64,000 bases of DNA from Tepidiphilus sp. J10 (GCA_945897955.1 CAMDGQ010000009.1:1-64000), one strand, 5' to 3'. Positions 53,690 through 63,532 are shown, counted from the first letter of the stretch. Numbers and translations are program-made. The notes: a model not told the origin generated them from the sequence alone.

Positions 53690-56600
53690 ATGCATCACGA
53701 AGTCCCTGTAATCCAGGATAAATCGGAGTTTCCGGAGATTCCGGCCACGACACGCATGGCGATCGTGATCCCTACCTTCCGCTGGACGCCTATGGCGAGA
53801 TCAGTGATCGGCTCGATGATCGGCGTTGCCAACGAGGAAATCTGTGTCCTGATTGCCGACAACAGCGAAAACGCCGACAAGCGTGCGTTCCTGGAAAAAA
53901 TACGCGCCATCAATCCGCATATCCTCGCGGTGGCGCACGCGAAAAACATCGGCGCGCAGAACAATTTCCACTATTTGTACGATTGGTCGCGGCACATCGA
54001 ATTTCTCGCGCAGACCGCCGATGACGACTGGGTCTCGCCAACCTATTTTTCCGATGCCTACCGGCTGCTGCTCGACAACCCCGGCATCGCCTGCGCCGAA
54101 GTCGGCTCGACGCTGGTCGATATGGGCGACCACAAGCTGATCAACGCCAGCCAGCCAAACATGCGCGGTAAAACCCCGCTCGAGCGGATGCGGAAGTGGA
54201 ATGGCGTCACCGCCCGGGTCACCATGTACAACGTGTCCCGTCGTGCCACGCTTGATGCTGCCGTGCAATTCCTGCGCGAATCGCCGCTGCCCGGCATGAC
54301 CCTGGTCGAGGATCTGTGGGAATTGAATCGGCTGGCACTGGGAGAATTTGTCGTCCAGCCGGGGGACGGTTGCCTGGTGCATTACCCCGAATACGGCTCC
54401 ATTCTGGGCGACCGATCCGGCCGTTTCTACAACCTGCTTTGCCGCGATGTCGGACTGGCCCGGCCCGCGCTGTATTTCATGGGTCTCAGTTCGGCGGTTC
54501 AATGTGCGATTTTTCTGCTCGGCAACCTGTCTCCGATTACTGATCCGCTGCAGCGGCGTGTTTGCGCACGGCATGTCTTCGAGCACATTTTCAAGAGCAG
54601 CTTCCTGCCCGCATTGGCGGAGGGCATCAACAAGCCCGAGGTGCTGCGATTCCTGGAAAGAAATCCGCGCGCGCTGGACGGCATCAAGCAATTCTGCACG
54701 CCGCCGTTCTCGCATAAACCCAGGTTCAATCGAGCGTTGTTCGACTGGTTCATCAGCCTCATTCGGCTGTTTGAAACGGACGCTGCCAGGTCTGCGCCGA
54801 GTCTTTCCGAGCGATTCGAACAGTTTGCCGCTGCGCGCGAATGGGATCGCGAGGATGCGCCGATGGATCAGGCCGAGCGGGATGCGGCGCTGGTGCTCGA
54901 ACTGGCCGATGGAGAAGCTCAGGACAGCGCCGACTCCAGCGACCAGTCGGGCGGCGCGGATAGTGCGCCGCCCGACTTTTACCAGCTCTGGCAACTCGGC
55001 CATTCCTACATGAAACGCGATGCGCTCTGGATCGCGGAACGCATGGAACAACTTCCGGGTATTGCTCGGTTTCATCTCGCCATCATCGTGCCGGAGGGGG
55101 GCGAGGATGCGCTATCGAACAATATCCGCGCCCTTGGTCACCAGTTTTATCGGCATTGGCAACTGACTCTCGTCTCGGCCGGGTCGGCGCCAGCCGCGTT
55201 GGCCGGCGCTGATTCGATCGACTGGATTCAGACGCCTTGCGAACTGCATCTGGCCGCAGTCAATCGTGTATTGCTGGAAAGCAGCGCCGACTGGGTCGGC
55301 CTCTGGGAAGCGGGCGACAAACTGGCGCCGCATGCATTGTTCGGTTACGCCGACAAGGCTGCGCGGCATCCGGAATTGCAGGTGCTGTACAGCGATGAAG
55401 ATCAGGTCGAAGTCGATGACACGCATTTTTCGCCCTTTTTCAAGACCGATTTCAATCTCGAAATGCTGCGTGCCGCACCCTTCACGGTGGGAGGGTTGCT
55501 GCTGCTGAAACAGGGTTTTTTCGCTGAACTGGGCGGCTTCGACGCAGACATGGAGGGGGTCGAATATTTCGATCTGACGCTGCGCGCCTGGGAAAGGATC
55601 GGCCATGCCGGTTTCGGCCATCTCGCCGACGTGCTTTATCACCGCCACGCCCAGGGCGGCCACAGTCGGCGCACGGCCGAGGAAACTGCGGAAGTGCATC
55701 GGCGCGCATTGCTCGCACATCTGGCGCGTTCCGGCCTGGTCGCCGACATCGAGGATGGCTTGCTGCCCGGCGCCTGCCATGTCCGCTATGCGGTAGCGGG
55801 TGAACCGCTGGTTTCCATCCTGATCCCGACGCGGAATCAGGCCGAGTTGCTGAAGCGCTGTCTGACCTCGCTGATCGAAGGCACCGGCTATGCCAATTGC
55901 GAAATCCTGGTGCTCGACACCGGCAGCAATGAGGCGGATGCGGCGGCCTATCTGGACGAGTTGAAAGCGTTGAACTCAACGCGCCTGCGTGTACTCGATT
56001 GCGCCGGCGCCGGTAGCGCCAATGCCGCGCACAACCTCGCTGCGCGTGCCGCAACCGGAGACTATCTGGTGTTGCTAGACAGCGCTTGCGCCGTGCTGCA
56101 CGAAACCTGGCTGGAAGAAATGCTCGGCATCGCCGGGCAGCCCGATGTGGGGGCGGTCGGCGCCAAGTTGTTCGGGCCGGATGGACGGATTCGGCATGCC
56201 GGCCTTGTTCTGGGCATCAATGATGCCCCGGCCGACCGCGCCTTCTTCGAGCGAGCCGCCGACGAAGCGGGCTATTTCGGTCGCGCCAGGCTGACGCAGG
56301 AACTCTCGGCGGTCAGCGCCGAATGCATGCTGGTGAAACGCGCGTTGTATCTGGACGCAGGCGGCATGGATGAAACGCGTTTCCAGGCCGCCTACGGCGA
56401 CGTCGATTTCTGCCTGCGTCTGCGCCAGCACGGCTTCCGCATAGTTTTTACGCCGCATGCACATCTGCTGCATGACACGGCCCGGAGTGAAAGCGACGGA
56501 ACCAATGCGACCGAGACGAAAGCCGTGCGTCGGCGGGTGGAGCAGGATTTTTACGACACCTGGCGCCGGCAAGTGGCGTTTGATCCGGCCTATAACCGCA

Positions 56601-57658
56601 ACCTTTCCAGTCATGGCAGGGATTTTCTGATCGAAATCGCTCCGGCTCTGGCCTGGGATCCGGAATGGCGTCCGCGCCCGCGCGTGCTGGCACATCCGGC
56701 CGACCGCTTCGGTTGCGGCGAATATCGCGTCATCGCGCCGATGCGCGCGCTCAACGACGATGGCCGCATCATGGGCTGGGAAACCGGCAATTACCTGTCG
56801 CCGGCCGAGTTGTTCCGCATGGAACCCGACACCATCCTGCTGCAGCGTCAGGTGGACCCGAGCCAGCTCGAATTGATGGAACGCTACATCCGCCACAGCA
56901 AGGCGTTCCGGGTCTACGAGATCGACGATCTGATCACCAATATCCCGATCCGCAGCATCCGCAAACAGCATTTCGTCGAGCAGAAGGATTTGCACAAACG
57001 ATTCCGCAAGGGTATTTCAATGTGCGACCGCTTCATCGTTTCCACCGACTTCCTCGCCGATGCCTACAAGGGCTATATCAACGACATCCGCGTGGTACCG
57101 AATTACATTGAACGCGCGCGCTGGGGCGGCCTGGAACCCGCGCGGTTGCGCCTGGCCAAGCCTCGTGTCGGCTGGGCCGGCAGCATTACCCACGATGGCG
57201 ATCTGGCGGTGATCGTCGATGTGGTCAAGGCCACATCGAAGGAAGTCGACTGGGTGTTCCTGGGCATGTGTCCGGAGGAAATCCGGCCTTATGTCGCCGA
57301 ATTTCAGCATGGCGTCAATCTGGAGGAATACCCCGCCAAGCTGTCTAGCCTCGATCTCGACCTGGCGGTGGCGCCACTGGAAGATGTGCCATTCAACCAC
57401 GGCAAGAGCCATCTGCGTCTACTGGAATATGGTGTGCTGGGCTACCCGGTGATTTGCACGGACATCACGCCGTATCGCGGCGATTACCCGGTGACGCGGG
57501 TAGCGAATCGCTTCAAGGACTGGGTCGAGGCCATCCGCGAGCATGTCGCCGATCGTGATGAACTAGATCGACGCGGCGATGCCTTGCGTGACTACATCAA
57601 CGCCAAATGGATGCTGGAAGACAATCTCGACGTATGGAACCGGGCCTGGCTGCCCTAG
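53690..57658 (+). CDS. Giant multidomain glycosyltransferase (three GT2-like domains plus GT1/GT4-like domain)
   Basis: 1322 residues. Domain 1 (about 20-330) is GT2 (MAIVIPTFRWTPMARSV, then an acidic TADDDW). Domain 2 (about 450-680) is GT2-like with YSDEDQV. Domain 3 (about 705-935) has EPLVSILIPTRNQAELLKRC and LVLDTGSNEAD, but its metal position reads LLDSACAV, without a DxD. Domain 4 (about 990-1322) is a GT-B-type glycosyltransferase C-terminal region (VGWAGSITHDGDLAVI, then FNHGKSHLRLLEYGVLGYPVICTD). It resembles O-antigen/rhamnan-building chain synthases or S-layer glycosylation enzymes. Its stop codon TAG lies in a CTAG target site of a MITE-like element. Confidence 0.88.
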   Translation: MHHEVPVIQDKSEFPEIPATTRMAIVIPTFRWTPMARSVIGSMIGVANEEICVLIADNSENADKRAFLEKIRAINPHILAVAHAKNIGAQNNFHYLYDWSRHIEFLAQTADDDWVSPTYFSDAYRLLLDNPGIACAEVGSTLVDMGDHKLINASQPNMRGKTPLERMRKWNGVTARVTMYNVSRRATLDAAVQFLRESPLPGMTLVEDLWELNRLALGEFVVQPGDGCLVHYPEYGSILGDRSGRFYNLLCRDVGLARPALYFMGLSSAVQCAIFLLGNLSPITDPLQRRVCARHVFEHIFKSSFLPALAEGINKPEVLRFLERNPRALDGIKQFCTPPFSHKPRFNRALFDWFISLIRLFETDAARSAPSLSERFEQFAAAREWDREDAPMDQAERDAALVLELADGEAQDSADSSDQSGGADSAPPDFYQLWQLGHSYMKRDALWIAERMEQLPGIARFHLAIIVPEGGEDALSNNIRALGHQFYRHWQLTLVSAGSAPAALAGADSIDWIQTPCELHLAAVNRVLLESSADWVGLWEAGDKLAPHALFGYADKAARHPELQVLYSDEDQVEVDDTHFSPFFKTDFNLEMLRAAPFTVGGLLLLKQGFFAELGGFDADMEGVEYFDLTLRAWERIGHAGFGHLADVLYHRHAQGGHSRRTAEETAEVHRRALLAHLARSGLVADIEDGLLPGACHVRYAVAGEPLVSILIPTRNQAELLKRCLTSLIEGTGYANCEILVLDTGSNEADAAAYLDELKALNSTRLRVLDCAGAGSANAAHNLAARAATGDYLVLLDSACAVLHETWLEEMLGIAGQPDVGAVGAKLFGPDGRIRHAGLVLGINDAPADRAFFERAADEAGYFGRARLTQELSAVSAECMLVKRALYLDAGGMDETRFQAAYGDVDFCLRLRQHGFRIVFTPHAHLLHDTARSESDGTNATETKAVRRRVEQDFYDTWRRQVAFDPAYNRNLSSHGRDFLIEIAPALAWDPEWRPRPRVLAHPADRFGCGEYRVIAPMRALNDDGRIMGWETGNYLSPAELFRMEPDTILLQRQVDPSQLELMERYIRHSKAFRVYEIDDLITNIPIRSIRKQHFVEQKDLHKRFRKGISMCDRFIVSTDFLADAYKGYINDIRVVPNYIERARWGGLEPARLRLAKPRVGWAGSITHDGDLAVIVDVVKATSKEVDWVFLGMCPEEIRPYVAEFQHGVNLEEYPAKLSSLDLDLAVAPLEDVPFNHGKSHLRLLEYGVLGYPVICTDITPYRGDYPVTRVANRFKDWVEAIREHVADRDELDRRGDALRDYINAKWMLEDNLDVWNRAWLP

Positions 57659-57819
57659 CAGCCTGTCGGATTTTGGAATCGTCGGCTGCAAGTCGGCCGC
57701 GCCGGCCCATTCTTCACCGGCTTCTTGCCCCATAGAGTGACTATGCGGCGGCGAATCCGTCAAAGAATGCGCTCGCCGGGGCCGATTTTCGCTATCAACG
57801 ACCAAAGTCCGACAGGCTG
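57659..57819. mobile_element. MITE-like element, 161 bp, CTAG target duplication
   Basis: Terminal inverted repeats CAGCCTGTCGGATTTTGG (57659-57676) and the complement of CAGCCTGTCGGACTTTGG at the other end differ in one base of 18. CTAG flanks both sides (57655-57658 and 57820-57823). No gene is inside. The left CTAG supplies the TAG stop of the glycosyltransferase; removal of the element would restore the same stop, so the insertion left the protein intact. A CTAG duplication is typical of IS5-group transposases; the mobilising IS is not in the window. A shorter, decayed relative is at 29306-29400. Confidence 0.72.
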
Positions 57820-57831
57820 CTAGCCCGGAAA

Positions 57832-57857
57832 TGAAAACCGCCGGTCAAGCCGGCGGT
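57832..57857 (-). terminator. Probable terminator of the parvulin gene
   Basis: ACCGCCGG (57837-57844) pairs with CCGGCGGT (57850-57857) across a 5-base loop; on the minus strand a TTTTCAT tail follows. It is 27 bases beyond the stop of the parvulin gene. Confidence 0.75.
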
Positions 57858-57884
57858 CGGGAATAGCGGCAGACTGGGGCTGCG

Positions 57885-58736
57885 TTATTCGATCTTGGCG
57901 CTGGCGCGCAATTCCTGCGCGTACTTGCGCAGTTGCTGCTGGAGAAGCTGATTGGCGATGCGGCCTTTCAGCTTGTCGTAGGCCGGGATATCGAGCTTGC
58001 GGGTTTCATCCAGGCGGATGACATGCCAGCCGAACTTGGTCTGGACCGGAGTCTTGCTGAACTCACCCTTCTTCAGCTTGACCATGGCGCTGGAAAACTC
58101 GGGTACCAGATTGGCGGGCAGGGTCCAGCCCAGATCGCCGCCATTGCCGGCGGAACTGTCCTTGGACTGCTTCTTGGCCAGATCTTCGAACTTCGCTTTC
58201 TTGCCGCTCAGTTTGGCGATGATGTCTTTGGCTTCCTTCTCGCTGCCGACCAGAATGTGGCGCGGGTGGTATTCGGTGTCGCCCGCCTTGGCTTTGGCGT
58301 TTTCGTATTCGGCCTTGATTGCTTCTTCGCTGACCGGGTTGGTGCGGACAAAGTTTTCGACCAGCGCCTGGCTCAGAGTTTCCTTGTGCTGAAAATCCAT
58401 GGCTGCGGCCACGGTCGGATCCTTGTCGAGACCCTTGCGCAGCGCTTCCTGCGACAGTACTTCGGCTGTGATGACAGCATCACGGATCGATTCCTCGCTC
58501 AGGGCTTCGGGCGAGCCGCCGCGATCCATCCGGCTTTGGCGCACGAATACGGCAAAGACTTGCGGCAAGGCGACGCCATTGACTACGGCCAAAGGCTTGG
58601 CGGGTTCGGCGGCTTTCGCATCGGGCGCGGCTGCGGCGGGAGCGGCAGCGGGCGCGGCGGCATCAGCGGCGGTTGCGAATTGAGCGGGCAGAAGCAGGCT
58701 GGCGGCGAGCGCTGCGAACAGAAGTTTCTGTTTCAT
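57885..58736 (-). CDS. Exported parvulin-type peptidyl-prolyl isomerase
   Basis: 283 residues with a signal peptide cut near ATAADA (about residue 23), then an Ala/Pro-rich linker to residue 48. An N-terminal helical chaperone part (50-150) is followed by the PpiC/rotamase domain at about 155-245 (HPRHILVGSEKEAKDI, FEDLAKKQSKDSSAGNGGDLGW, FGWHVIRLDETR). It folds outer-membrane or exported proteins in the periplasm, like SurA/PpiD. ATG 58736 is chosen, as upstream extension to 58847 would overlap bolA. Lies just downstream of bolA. Confidence 0.93.
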   Translation of the reverse strand: MKQKLLFAALAASLLLPAQFATAADAAAPAAAPAAAAPDAKAAEPAKPLAVVNGVALPQVFAVFVRQSRMDRGGSPEALSEESIRDAVITAEVLSQEALRKGLDKDPTVAAAMDFQHKETLSQALVENFVRTNPVSEEAIKAEYENAKAKAGDTEYHPRHILVGSEKEAKDIIAKLSGKKAKFEDLAKKQSKDSSAGNGGDLGWTLPANLVPEFSSAMVKLKKGEFSKTPVQTKFGWHVIRLDETRKLDIPAYDKLKGRIANQLLQQQLRKYAQELRASAKIE

Positions 58737-58797
58737 TTCATTTCCAGGTTGGTTGCAGGGACAAAAATAGTGCAAGTGTATCAATGTCAAGTTCCCG

Positions 58798-59073
58798 CTA
58801 TGAGGAAAAAAATTCGTCGGGAGATTTGGCGTTGATCGACAAGGCATGCACGCGGGTGGTCATCAGATCGCCCAGCGCCTGATAAATGGCGCGATGGCGA
58901 GCGACGATGTTCTGGCCGTTGAAGGCGTCGGATACGATCGTGAGCTGGTAATGCCCGCCGCCGGAGCGTGCGCCGGCATGACCGGCGTGCAGCGCGGAAT
59001 CGTCAATGATTTCGATATGGCTCGGCGCCAGCACAGCCAGCCGCGACTCGATTTCCGCGATGGTTTCGGTCAT
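58798..59073 (-). CDS. BolA family protein
   Basis: 91 residues, the BolA fold with the helix-turn-helix-like [16 protein letters not shown] and the conserved histidine in [12 protein letters not shown]. BolA proteins work with monothiol glutaredoxins in Fe-S handling, or bind DNA to control envelope genes. Translationally coupled to the upstream YciI gene, whose end overlaps its start by four bases. Confidence 0.93.
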   Translation of the reverse strand: MTETIAEIESRLAVLAPSHIEIIDDSALHAGHAGARSGGGHYQLTIVSDAFNGQNIVARHRAIYQALGDLMTTRVHALSINAKSPDEFFSS

Positions 59074-59375
59074 GGCAACACCTTCTTGAATGGTTTGACG
59101 CTGACCTGGGCGTAAACCCCGGCGGCGACATAGGGGTCAGCTTCGGCCCAGGCCCGTGCCGCTTCCAGGTTGTCGAAGGCGGCGACGATCAGGCTGCCGC
59201 TGAAGCCGGCCGGACCGGGGTCGGGGCTGTCGATGGCGGGGAATGGACCTGCCAGCAGCAAACGGCCTTCATCGCGCAGTTGATTAAGTCGGGCCAGATG
59301 CGCCGGACGTGCGGCAAGCCGCTTGTCCAGGCTGTCCGGCACATCCTCGCCGGTGATGGCGTAAAACAGATTCAT
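59070..59375 (-). CDS. YciI family protein
   Basis: 101 residues, a ferredoxin-like fold: the N-terminus [16 protein letters not shown], the conserved His in [11 protein letters not shown] and [17 protein letters not shown] are typical of YciI. Function is unknown (a dehalogenase-like site with His and Asp has been proposed for the family). The start overlaps the end of yciB by four bases. The frame is also open to 59681 but that part belongs to yciB. Confidence 0.92.
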   Translation of the reverse strand: MNLFYAITGEDVPDSLDKRLAARPAHLARLNQLRDEGRLLLAGPFPAIDSPDPGPAGFSGSLIVAAFDNLEAARAWAEADPYVAAGVYAQVSVKPFKKVLP

Positions 59376-59977
59376 GGTTCTTCCTTGATATGGCGCGATA
59401 GATAGATGGTCTGGCCGATGATGAACAAAATCATCAGCCCGAGCGAACCGAACATCTTGAAATTGACCCAGGCGTCGGTCGAGTAGTTCATCGCCACCCA
59501 GAGGTTGGCAATGCCCATCAGCGTGAAGAATGCCGCCCAGGCCAGATTCAGGCGAGCCCAGATTGGATCGGGCAGAGTCACGTTCTTTTCCATCATCAGG
59601 CGAATCAGATTGCGCTCGAACAGCATCGGCGCCAGACCCAGCGAAAGGGCGAACAACCAGTACAGGACGGTCGGCTTCCACTTGATGAAGGTCTCGTCGT
59701 GCAGAAAAAGGGTCGCGCCGCCAAAAACCACGATCAACGCCAGCGACACCCAGAGCATGGTGTCCACCTTGCGGTGTTTCACCCAGACCCAGGCGATCTG
59801 CAGGAAGGTTGCCACGATCGCCACGACCGTGGCGAGAAACACGCCGGGCTTGGCGCCGCTATCGAGAATGATGCCCAGCGCGGCAAGCCAGCTGGTGGCG
59901 TTCTCAGGGTGTGAAGCGCCGTACTGATAGGCGGCGAAAAACAGGATGATGGGGAAGAGATCGAAAAGGATTTTCAC
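59372..59977 (-). CDS. yciB: Inner-membrane septation protein YciB (IspZ)
   Basis: 201 residues with five to six membrane helices, starting [20 protein letters not shown], and ending with the [18 protein letters not shown] segment. YciB links envelope synthesis with cell division; a septation role was first reported in Shigella. First gene of the yciB-yciI-bolA-parvulin unit, which is common in betaproteobacteria. Confidence 0.94.
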   Translation of the reverse strand: MKILFDLFPIILFFAAYQYGASHPENATSWLAALGIILDSGAKPGVFLATVVAIVATFLQIAWVWVKHRKVDTMLWVSLALIVVFGGATLFLHDETFIKWKPTVLYWLFALSLGLAPMLFERNLIRLMMEKNVTLPDPIWARLNLAWAAFFTLMGIANLWVAMNYSTDAWVNFKMFGSLGLMILFIIGQTIYLSRHIKEEP

Positions 59978-60114
59978 TGAGGCGCCGTGGCAAACGGCCT
60001 CCGGAAGGGAAGGGCGGCGGGCATTTTGCTATGATTCCCGGCCTGGGCTCAACCTGGGCGCCTTGATGTCGGCAATAACTCCGCTTTATCCACTTCCCGG
60101 GCGAACCTATTTCA

Positions 60115-60948
60115 ATGACCATTTACGACCTCCATTGCCACTCAACCGCTTCAGATGGCTTGCTCTCGCCGCGCGATCTGGTGCTGCGCGCCAGCGAAAA
60201 AGGCGTCGAGGTGCTGGCATTGACCGATCACGACGAGTTGAGCGGCCAGGCCGAGGCGGGGGAGGCGGCGGCTGAATCCGGGCTGCGCCTGATCAACGGC
60301 GTGGAAATCTCGGTGACCTGGGGCAATGTGACCTTGCATATCGTCGGGCTGAATGTCGATCCGCTTGATCCGGTATTGCTGCATGGCCTGACGCGCAATC
60401 GCGGCGGCCGCACCGAGCGCGCGCGGCGCATTGGCGAAGAGTTGGCGCGCATGGGCATCGCGGGGGCGTTTGAAGGCGCCAGCGCGCTGGCGGAAAACAA
60501 GGAGTTGATCAGCCGCACGCATTTCGCCCGCTTTCTGATCGAACGCGGTATCGCCAGAAACATGAAGAGCGTATTCAAGAAGTTTTTGATCAAGGGCAAG
60601 CCGGGCTATGTCTCGCATGAATGGGCCAGCCTGGAAGATGCCGTGAACTGGATACATGCCGCCGGTGGCGTCGCCGTTCTGGCGCATCCCGGCCGCTATC
60701 AGATCGGCAGTGAAAAGATGCGCCTGCTGCTGAGCGAGTTCAAACACCTGGGCGGCGTCGGCATCGAAGTCGTGACCGGCAGCCATACGCCGGATCAGGT
60801 GCCGGTGTATGCAGATCTGGCGGTGGAATTCGATCTGATGGCCTCGATCGGCTCCGATTTTCACGCCCCCGGCGAAGGCGGCCGCGAACTGGGACGCCTG
60901 ACCGCCTTGCCCGAGCGTTGCCGGCCGATCTGGCAAGCCTGGAATTGA
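60115..60948 (+). CDS. rnm: PHP-domain 5'-3' exonuclease (RNase AM / YciV, TrpH-like)
   Basis: 277 residues of the PHP phosphoesterase family. Metal-binding motifs are YDLHCHSTASDG at the start, LALTDHDELSG, GVEISV, VLAHPGRY and GSDFHAPG near the end. In E. coli, RNase AM trims the 5' end of rRNAs and degrades short oligonucleotides. First gene of a plus-strand run with yciO, the M50 protease and trpS, the order found in many gammaproteobacteria and betaproteobacteria. Confidence 0.93.
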   Translation: MTIYDLHCHSTASDGLLSPRDLVLRASEKGVEVLALTDHDELSGQAEAGEAAAESGLRLINGVEISVTWGNVTLHIVGLNVDPLDPVLLHGLTRNRGGRTERARRIGEELARMGIAGAFEGASALAENKELISRTHFARFLIERGIARNMKSVFKKFLIKGKPGYVSHEWASLEDAVNWIHAAGGVAVLAHPGRYQIGSEKMRLLLSEFKHLGGVGIEVVTGSHTPDQVPVYADLAVEFDLMASIGSDFHAPGEGGRELGRLTALPERCRPIWQAWN

Positions 60949-60960
60949 ACCTGAAACAGC

Positions 60961-61587
60961 ATGAGCCAACATTTCCATCTGCACCCCGATAACCCGCAGC
61001 CGCGCCTGATTCGCGAGGCGGTGAAATTGCTGCGTTCCGGCGGCGTCATGGTCTACCCGACCGATTCCTGCTACGCCATCGGCTGCATGATTGGCAACAA
61101 GGATGGCATGGAGCGCATCCGCGCGTTGCGCGGTGTCGATGACAAACATCTGTTCACGCTGATCTGCCGTGATCTGTCCGAAATCGCCCGTTTCGCCATG
61201 GTCGATAACAAGCAGTACCGCATGCTCAAGTCGGCGACGCCGGGTGGTTATACCTTCATTCTCGAAGCCACCAAGGAAGTGCCGCGCCGTTTGCAGCACC
61301 CGAAGCGCAGCACCATCGGCCTGCGCGTGCCGGAACATGTCGTGGTGGCTTCCCTGCTGGCCGAACTGGATGAGCCGATCCTGTCGATGACGCTGCAATT
61401 GCCCGATGACGAATACCCGCTCAACGACCCGGAAGAAATCCTGGATCGCATCGGCAATCGCATCGACATCATGCTCGACAGCGGTTTCTGCGGCATCGAA
61501 TCGACCACCGTGGTCGATCTGACCGGCTCCGTCCCCGAATTGATCCGGCGCGGCACCGGCGACGTGCGGCGGCTTGGCTTCGAATAA
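60961..61587 (+). CDS. yciO: YciO (Sua5/YrdC/YciO family)
   Basis: 208 residues. The family nucleotide site is seen in VMVYPTDSCYAIGCMIG and in KHLFTLICRDLSEIARFAMVDN, with SATPGGYTFILEATKEVP and the RST-IGLRVPEH segment. Related to the threonylcarbamoyl-AMP synthase TsaC, but YciO lacks the full length and its own role is unclear. It begins 12 bases after rnm. Confidence 0.92.
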   Translation: MSQHFHLHPDNPQPRLIREAVKLLRSGGVMVYPTDSCYAIGCMIGNKDGMERIRALRGVDDKHLFTLICRDLSEIARFAMVDNKQYRMLKSATPGGYTFILEATKEVPRRLQHPKRSTIGLRVPEHVVVASLLAELDEPILSMTLQLPDDEYPLNDPEEILDRIGNRIDIMLDSGFCGIESTTVVDLTGSVPELIRRGTGDVRRLGFE

Positions 61588-61613
61588 CAACAACCAACAA
61601 TAAAGAGCAGAAA

Positions 61614-62318
61614 TTGGAACTCAACCTGATACAGAAAATCTCCGTGTTCGCGCTGCCGGTGATTTTCGCCATCACCCTGCATGAAGCCGCGCACGGCTAC
61701 GCGGCCTTGCGCTTTGGCGACCGGACCGCGCAAATGCTCGGCCGCATCACGCTGAATCCGATACGGCATTTCGATCTGATGGGCACATTGATCGTGCCGT
61801 TGACCATCCTGATCATTTCGAAACTGACCGGCGGCGCCGGCATCCTGTTCGGCTGGGCGAAGCCGGTGCCAGTCAATTTCAACAATCTGCGCAACCCGAA
61901 GCAGGACATGCTCTGGGTCGCCGCCGCCGGGCCCGGCGCCAATCTGCTGATGGCGCTGATCTGGGCCGGCCTGATCAAGGTCGCGCTGGCCATGCCGGAC
62001 AGCGGTTTCGCCATGCCGCTGGCGTTGATGGGCGCGGCCGGCATCTTCATCAACGCCGTGCTGATGGCGCTCAACCTGATTCCGCTGCCGCCGCTCGATG
62101 GCGGCCGCATCGCGGTCAGCCTGCTGCCCGCGCGCATGGCCTATCCCCTGGCGCGGATCGAACCCTACGGCATCTTCATCCTGCTCGGACTGATGTTCAT
62201 GGGACTGCTCGGCGTCTTCATGTGGCCGCTGATCCAGGCCCTGATCCAGCTCGCCGCCTTTGTTTTCGGCATCAAGCCGGTCGAACTTCTCGCCCTCATC
62301 CAAATCGTTTTGAACTGA
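61614..62318 (+). CDS. M50-family site-2 metalloprotease
   Basis: 234 residues, membrane-embedded with about six helices. The zinc motif HEAAHGYAA is in the first helix (His at about residues 23 and 27), and the second site is NLIPLPPLDGGRI (Asp near 163). It cleaves within the membrane, target unknown. The gene opens with a TTG at 61614 (MELNLIQKI); an AAAGAG site precedes it and no ATG is present before the conserved HEAAH, so the TTG start is real or very close. Located between yciO and trpS, as in many betaproteobacteria. Confidence 0.92.
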   Translation: MELNLIQKISVFALPVIFAITLHEAAHGYAALRFGDRTAQMLGRITLNPIRHFDLMGTLIVPLTILIISKLTGGAGILFGWAKPVPVNFNNLRNPKQDMLWVAAAGPGANLLMALIWAGLIKVALAMPDSGFAMPLALMGAAGIFINAVLMALNLIPLPPLDGGRIAVSLLPARMAYPLARIEPYGIFILLGLMFMGLLGVFMWPLIQALIQLAAFVFGIKPVELLALIQIVLN

Positions 62319-62329
62319 CGGAATCTCCC

Positions 62330-63532
62330 ATGTACGCAGATCGCGTTCTCTCCGGCATGCGCCCCACCGGCAGCCTGCACCTCGGCCACTACCATGGCGT
62401 CCTGAAAAACTGGATCAGGCTGCAACACGAATACGAATGCCTGTTCTTCGTCGCCGACTGGCACGCACTGACCACGCATTACGACAACCCGCTCGGCATC
62501 GAGCAGGCAACCTGGGAAATGGTCATCGACTGGCTCGCTGCCGGCGTCGATCCGTCCAAGGCCACGCTGTTCATCCAGTCGCAGGTCATCGAACATGCCG
62601 AACTGCATTTGCTGCTGTCGATGATGACGCCGCTGGGCTGGCTGGAACGCGTGCCGACCTACAAGGACCAGCAGGAAAAACTGACCGAAAAGGATCTTTC
62701 CACCTACGGCTTTCTCGGCTATCCATTGCTGCAAAGCGCCGACATCCTGATCTACCGTGCCAACCAGGTGCCGGTGGGCGAGGACCAGGTGCCGCATATC
62801 GAGTTCTCGCGCGAGATCGCGCGCCGCTTCAACCATCTTTACGGCAAGGAACTCGGCTACGAAGAGAAGGCCGAGGCGGCGGTGAAGAAGCTGGGCGGCA
62901 AGAAGGCCAAGCTGTACCAGGAACTGCGCACCCGCTACCAGCAGGAAGGCGACGACGAAGCGCTGGAATCGGCGCGCGCGTTGCTGGGCGAAACCCAGAA
63001 CCTGTCGCTGGGCGACAAGGAACGCCTGTACGGTTACCTCGAAGGCGGCGGCAAGATGATCCTGACCGAACCACAGGCCCTGCTCACCGAAGCGTCAAGA
63101 ATGCCCGGCCTGGACGGACAGAAAATGTCCAAGTCCTACAACAACACCATTTCCATGCGTGAAGCGCCGGATGCAGTATCGAAAAAGATCCGCACCATGC
63201 CGACCGATCCCGCGCGGGTACGTCGCACCGACGCCGGCTCGCCGGACAAATGCCCGGTCTGGCAACTGCATCAGGTCTACAGCGGCGACGACGTGAAGAA
63301 CTGGGTGGTGCAGGGTTGCATCAGCGCCGGCATCGGCTGCATCGAATGCAAGCAGCCGGTGATCGACGCCGTGCTGAAGGAACTCGCGCCGATCCAGGAA
63401 CGCGCGCGCGCGTACACCGAAGAACCGGATACGGTGAAAAACATCATCGCCGACGGCAACGAGAAAGCGCGTGACCTCGCGCGCGAAACCATGCGCGATG
63501 TGCGCGAGGCGATGGGACTGCACTACGCCTGA
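62330..63532 (+). CDS. trpS: Tryptophanyl-tRNA synthetase
   Basis: 400 residues. The class I signatures HLGH (near residue 16) and KMSKS (near 264) are present, with GYPLLQSADILIYRANQVPVGEDQ in the active site. An insertion with a lysine/glutamate-rich helix (residues about 175-245) makes it longer than the E. coli enzyme (334), as in other betaproteobacteria. ATG 62330 is the correct start; the frame runs upstream into the M50 gene. It follows that gene by 11 bases, so it is co-transcribed. Confidence 0.96.
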   Translation: MYADRVLSGMRPTGSLHLGHYHGVLKNWIRLQHEYECLFFVADWHALTTHYDNPLGIEQATWEMVIDWLAAGVDPSKATLFIQSQVIEHAELHLLLSMMTPLGWLERVPTYKDQQEKLTEKDLSTYGFLGYPLLQSADILIYRANQVPVGEDQVPHIEFSREIARRFNHLYGKELGYEEKAEAAVKKLGGKKAKLYQELRTRYQQEGDDEALESARALLGETQNLSLGDKERLYGYLEGGGKMILTEPQALLTEASRMPGLDGQKMSKSYNNTISMREAPDAVSKKIRTMPTDPARVRRTDAGSPDKCPVWQLHQVYSGDDVKNWVVQGCISAGIGCIECKQPVIDAVLKELAPIQERARAYTEEPDTVKNIIADGNEKARDLARETMRDVREAMGLHYA

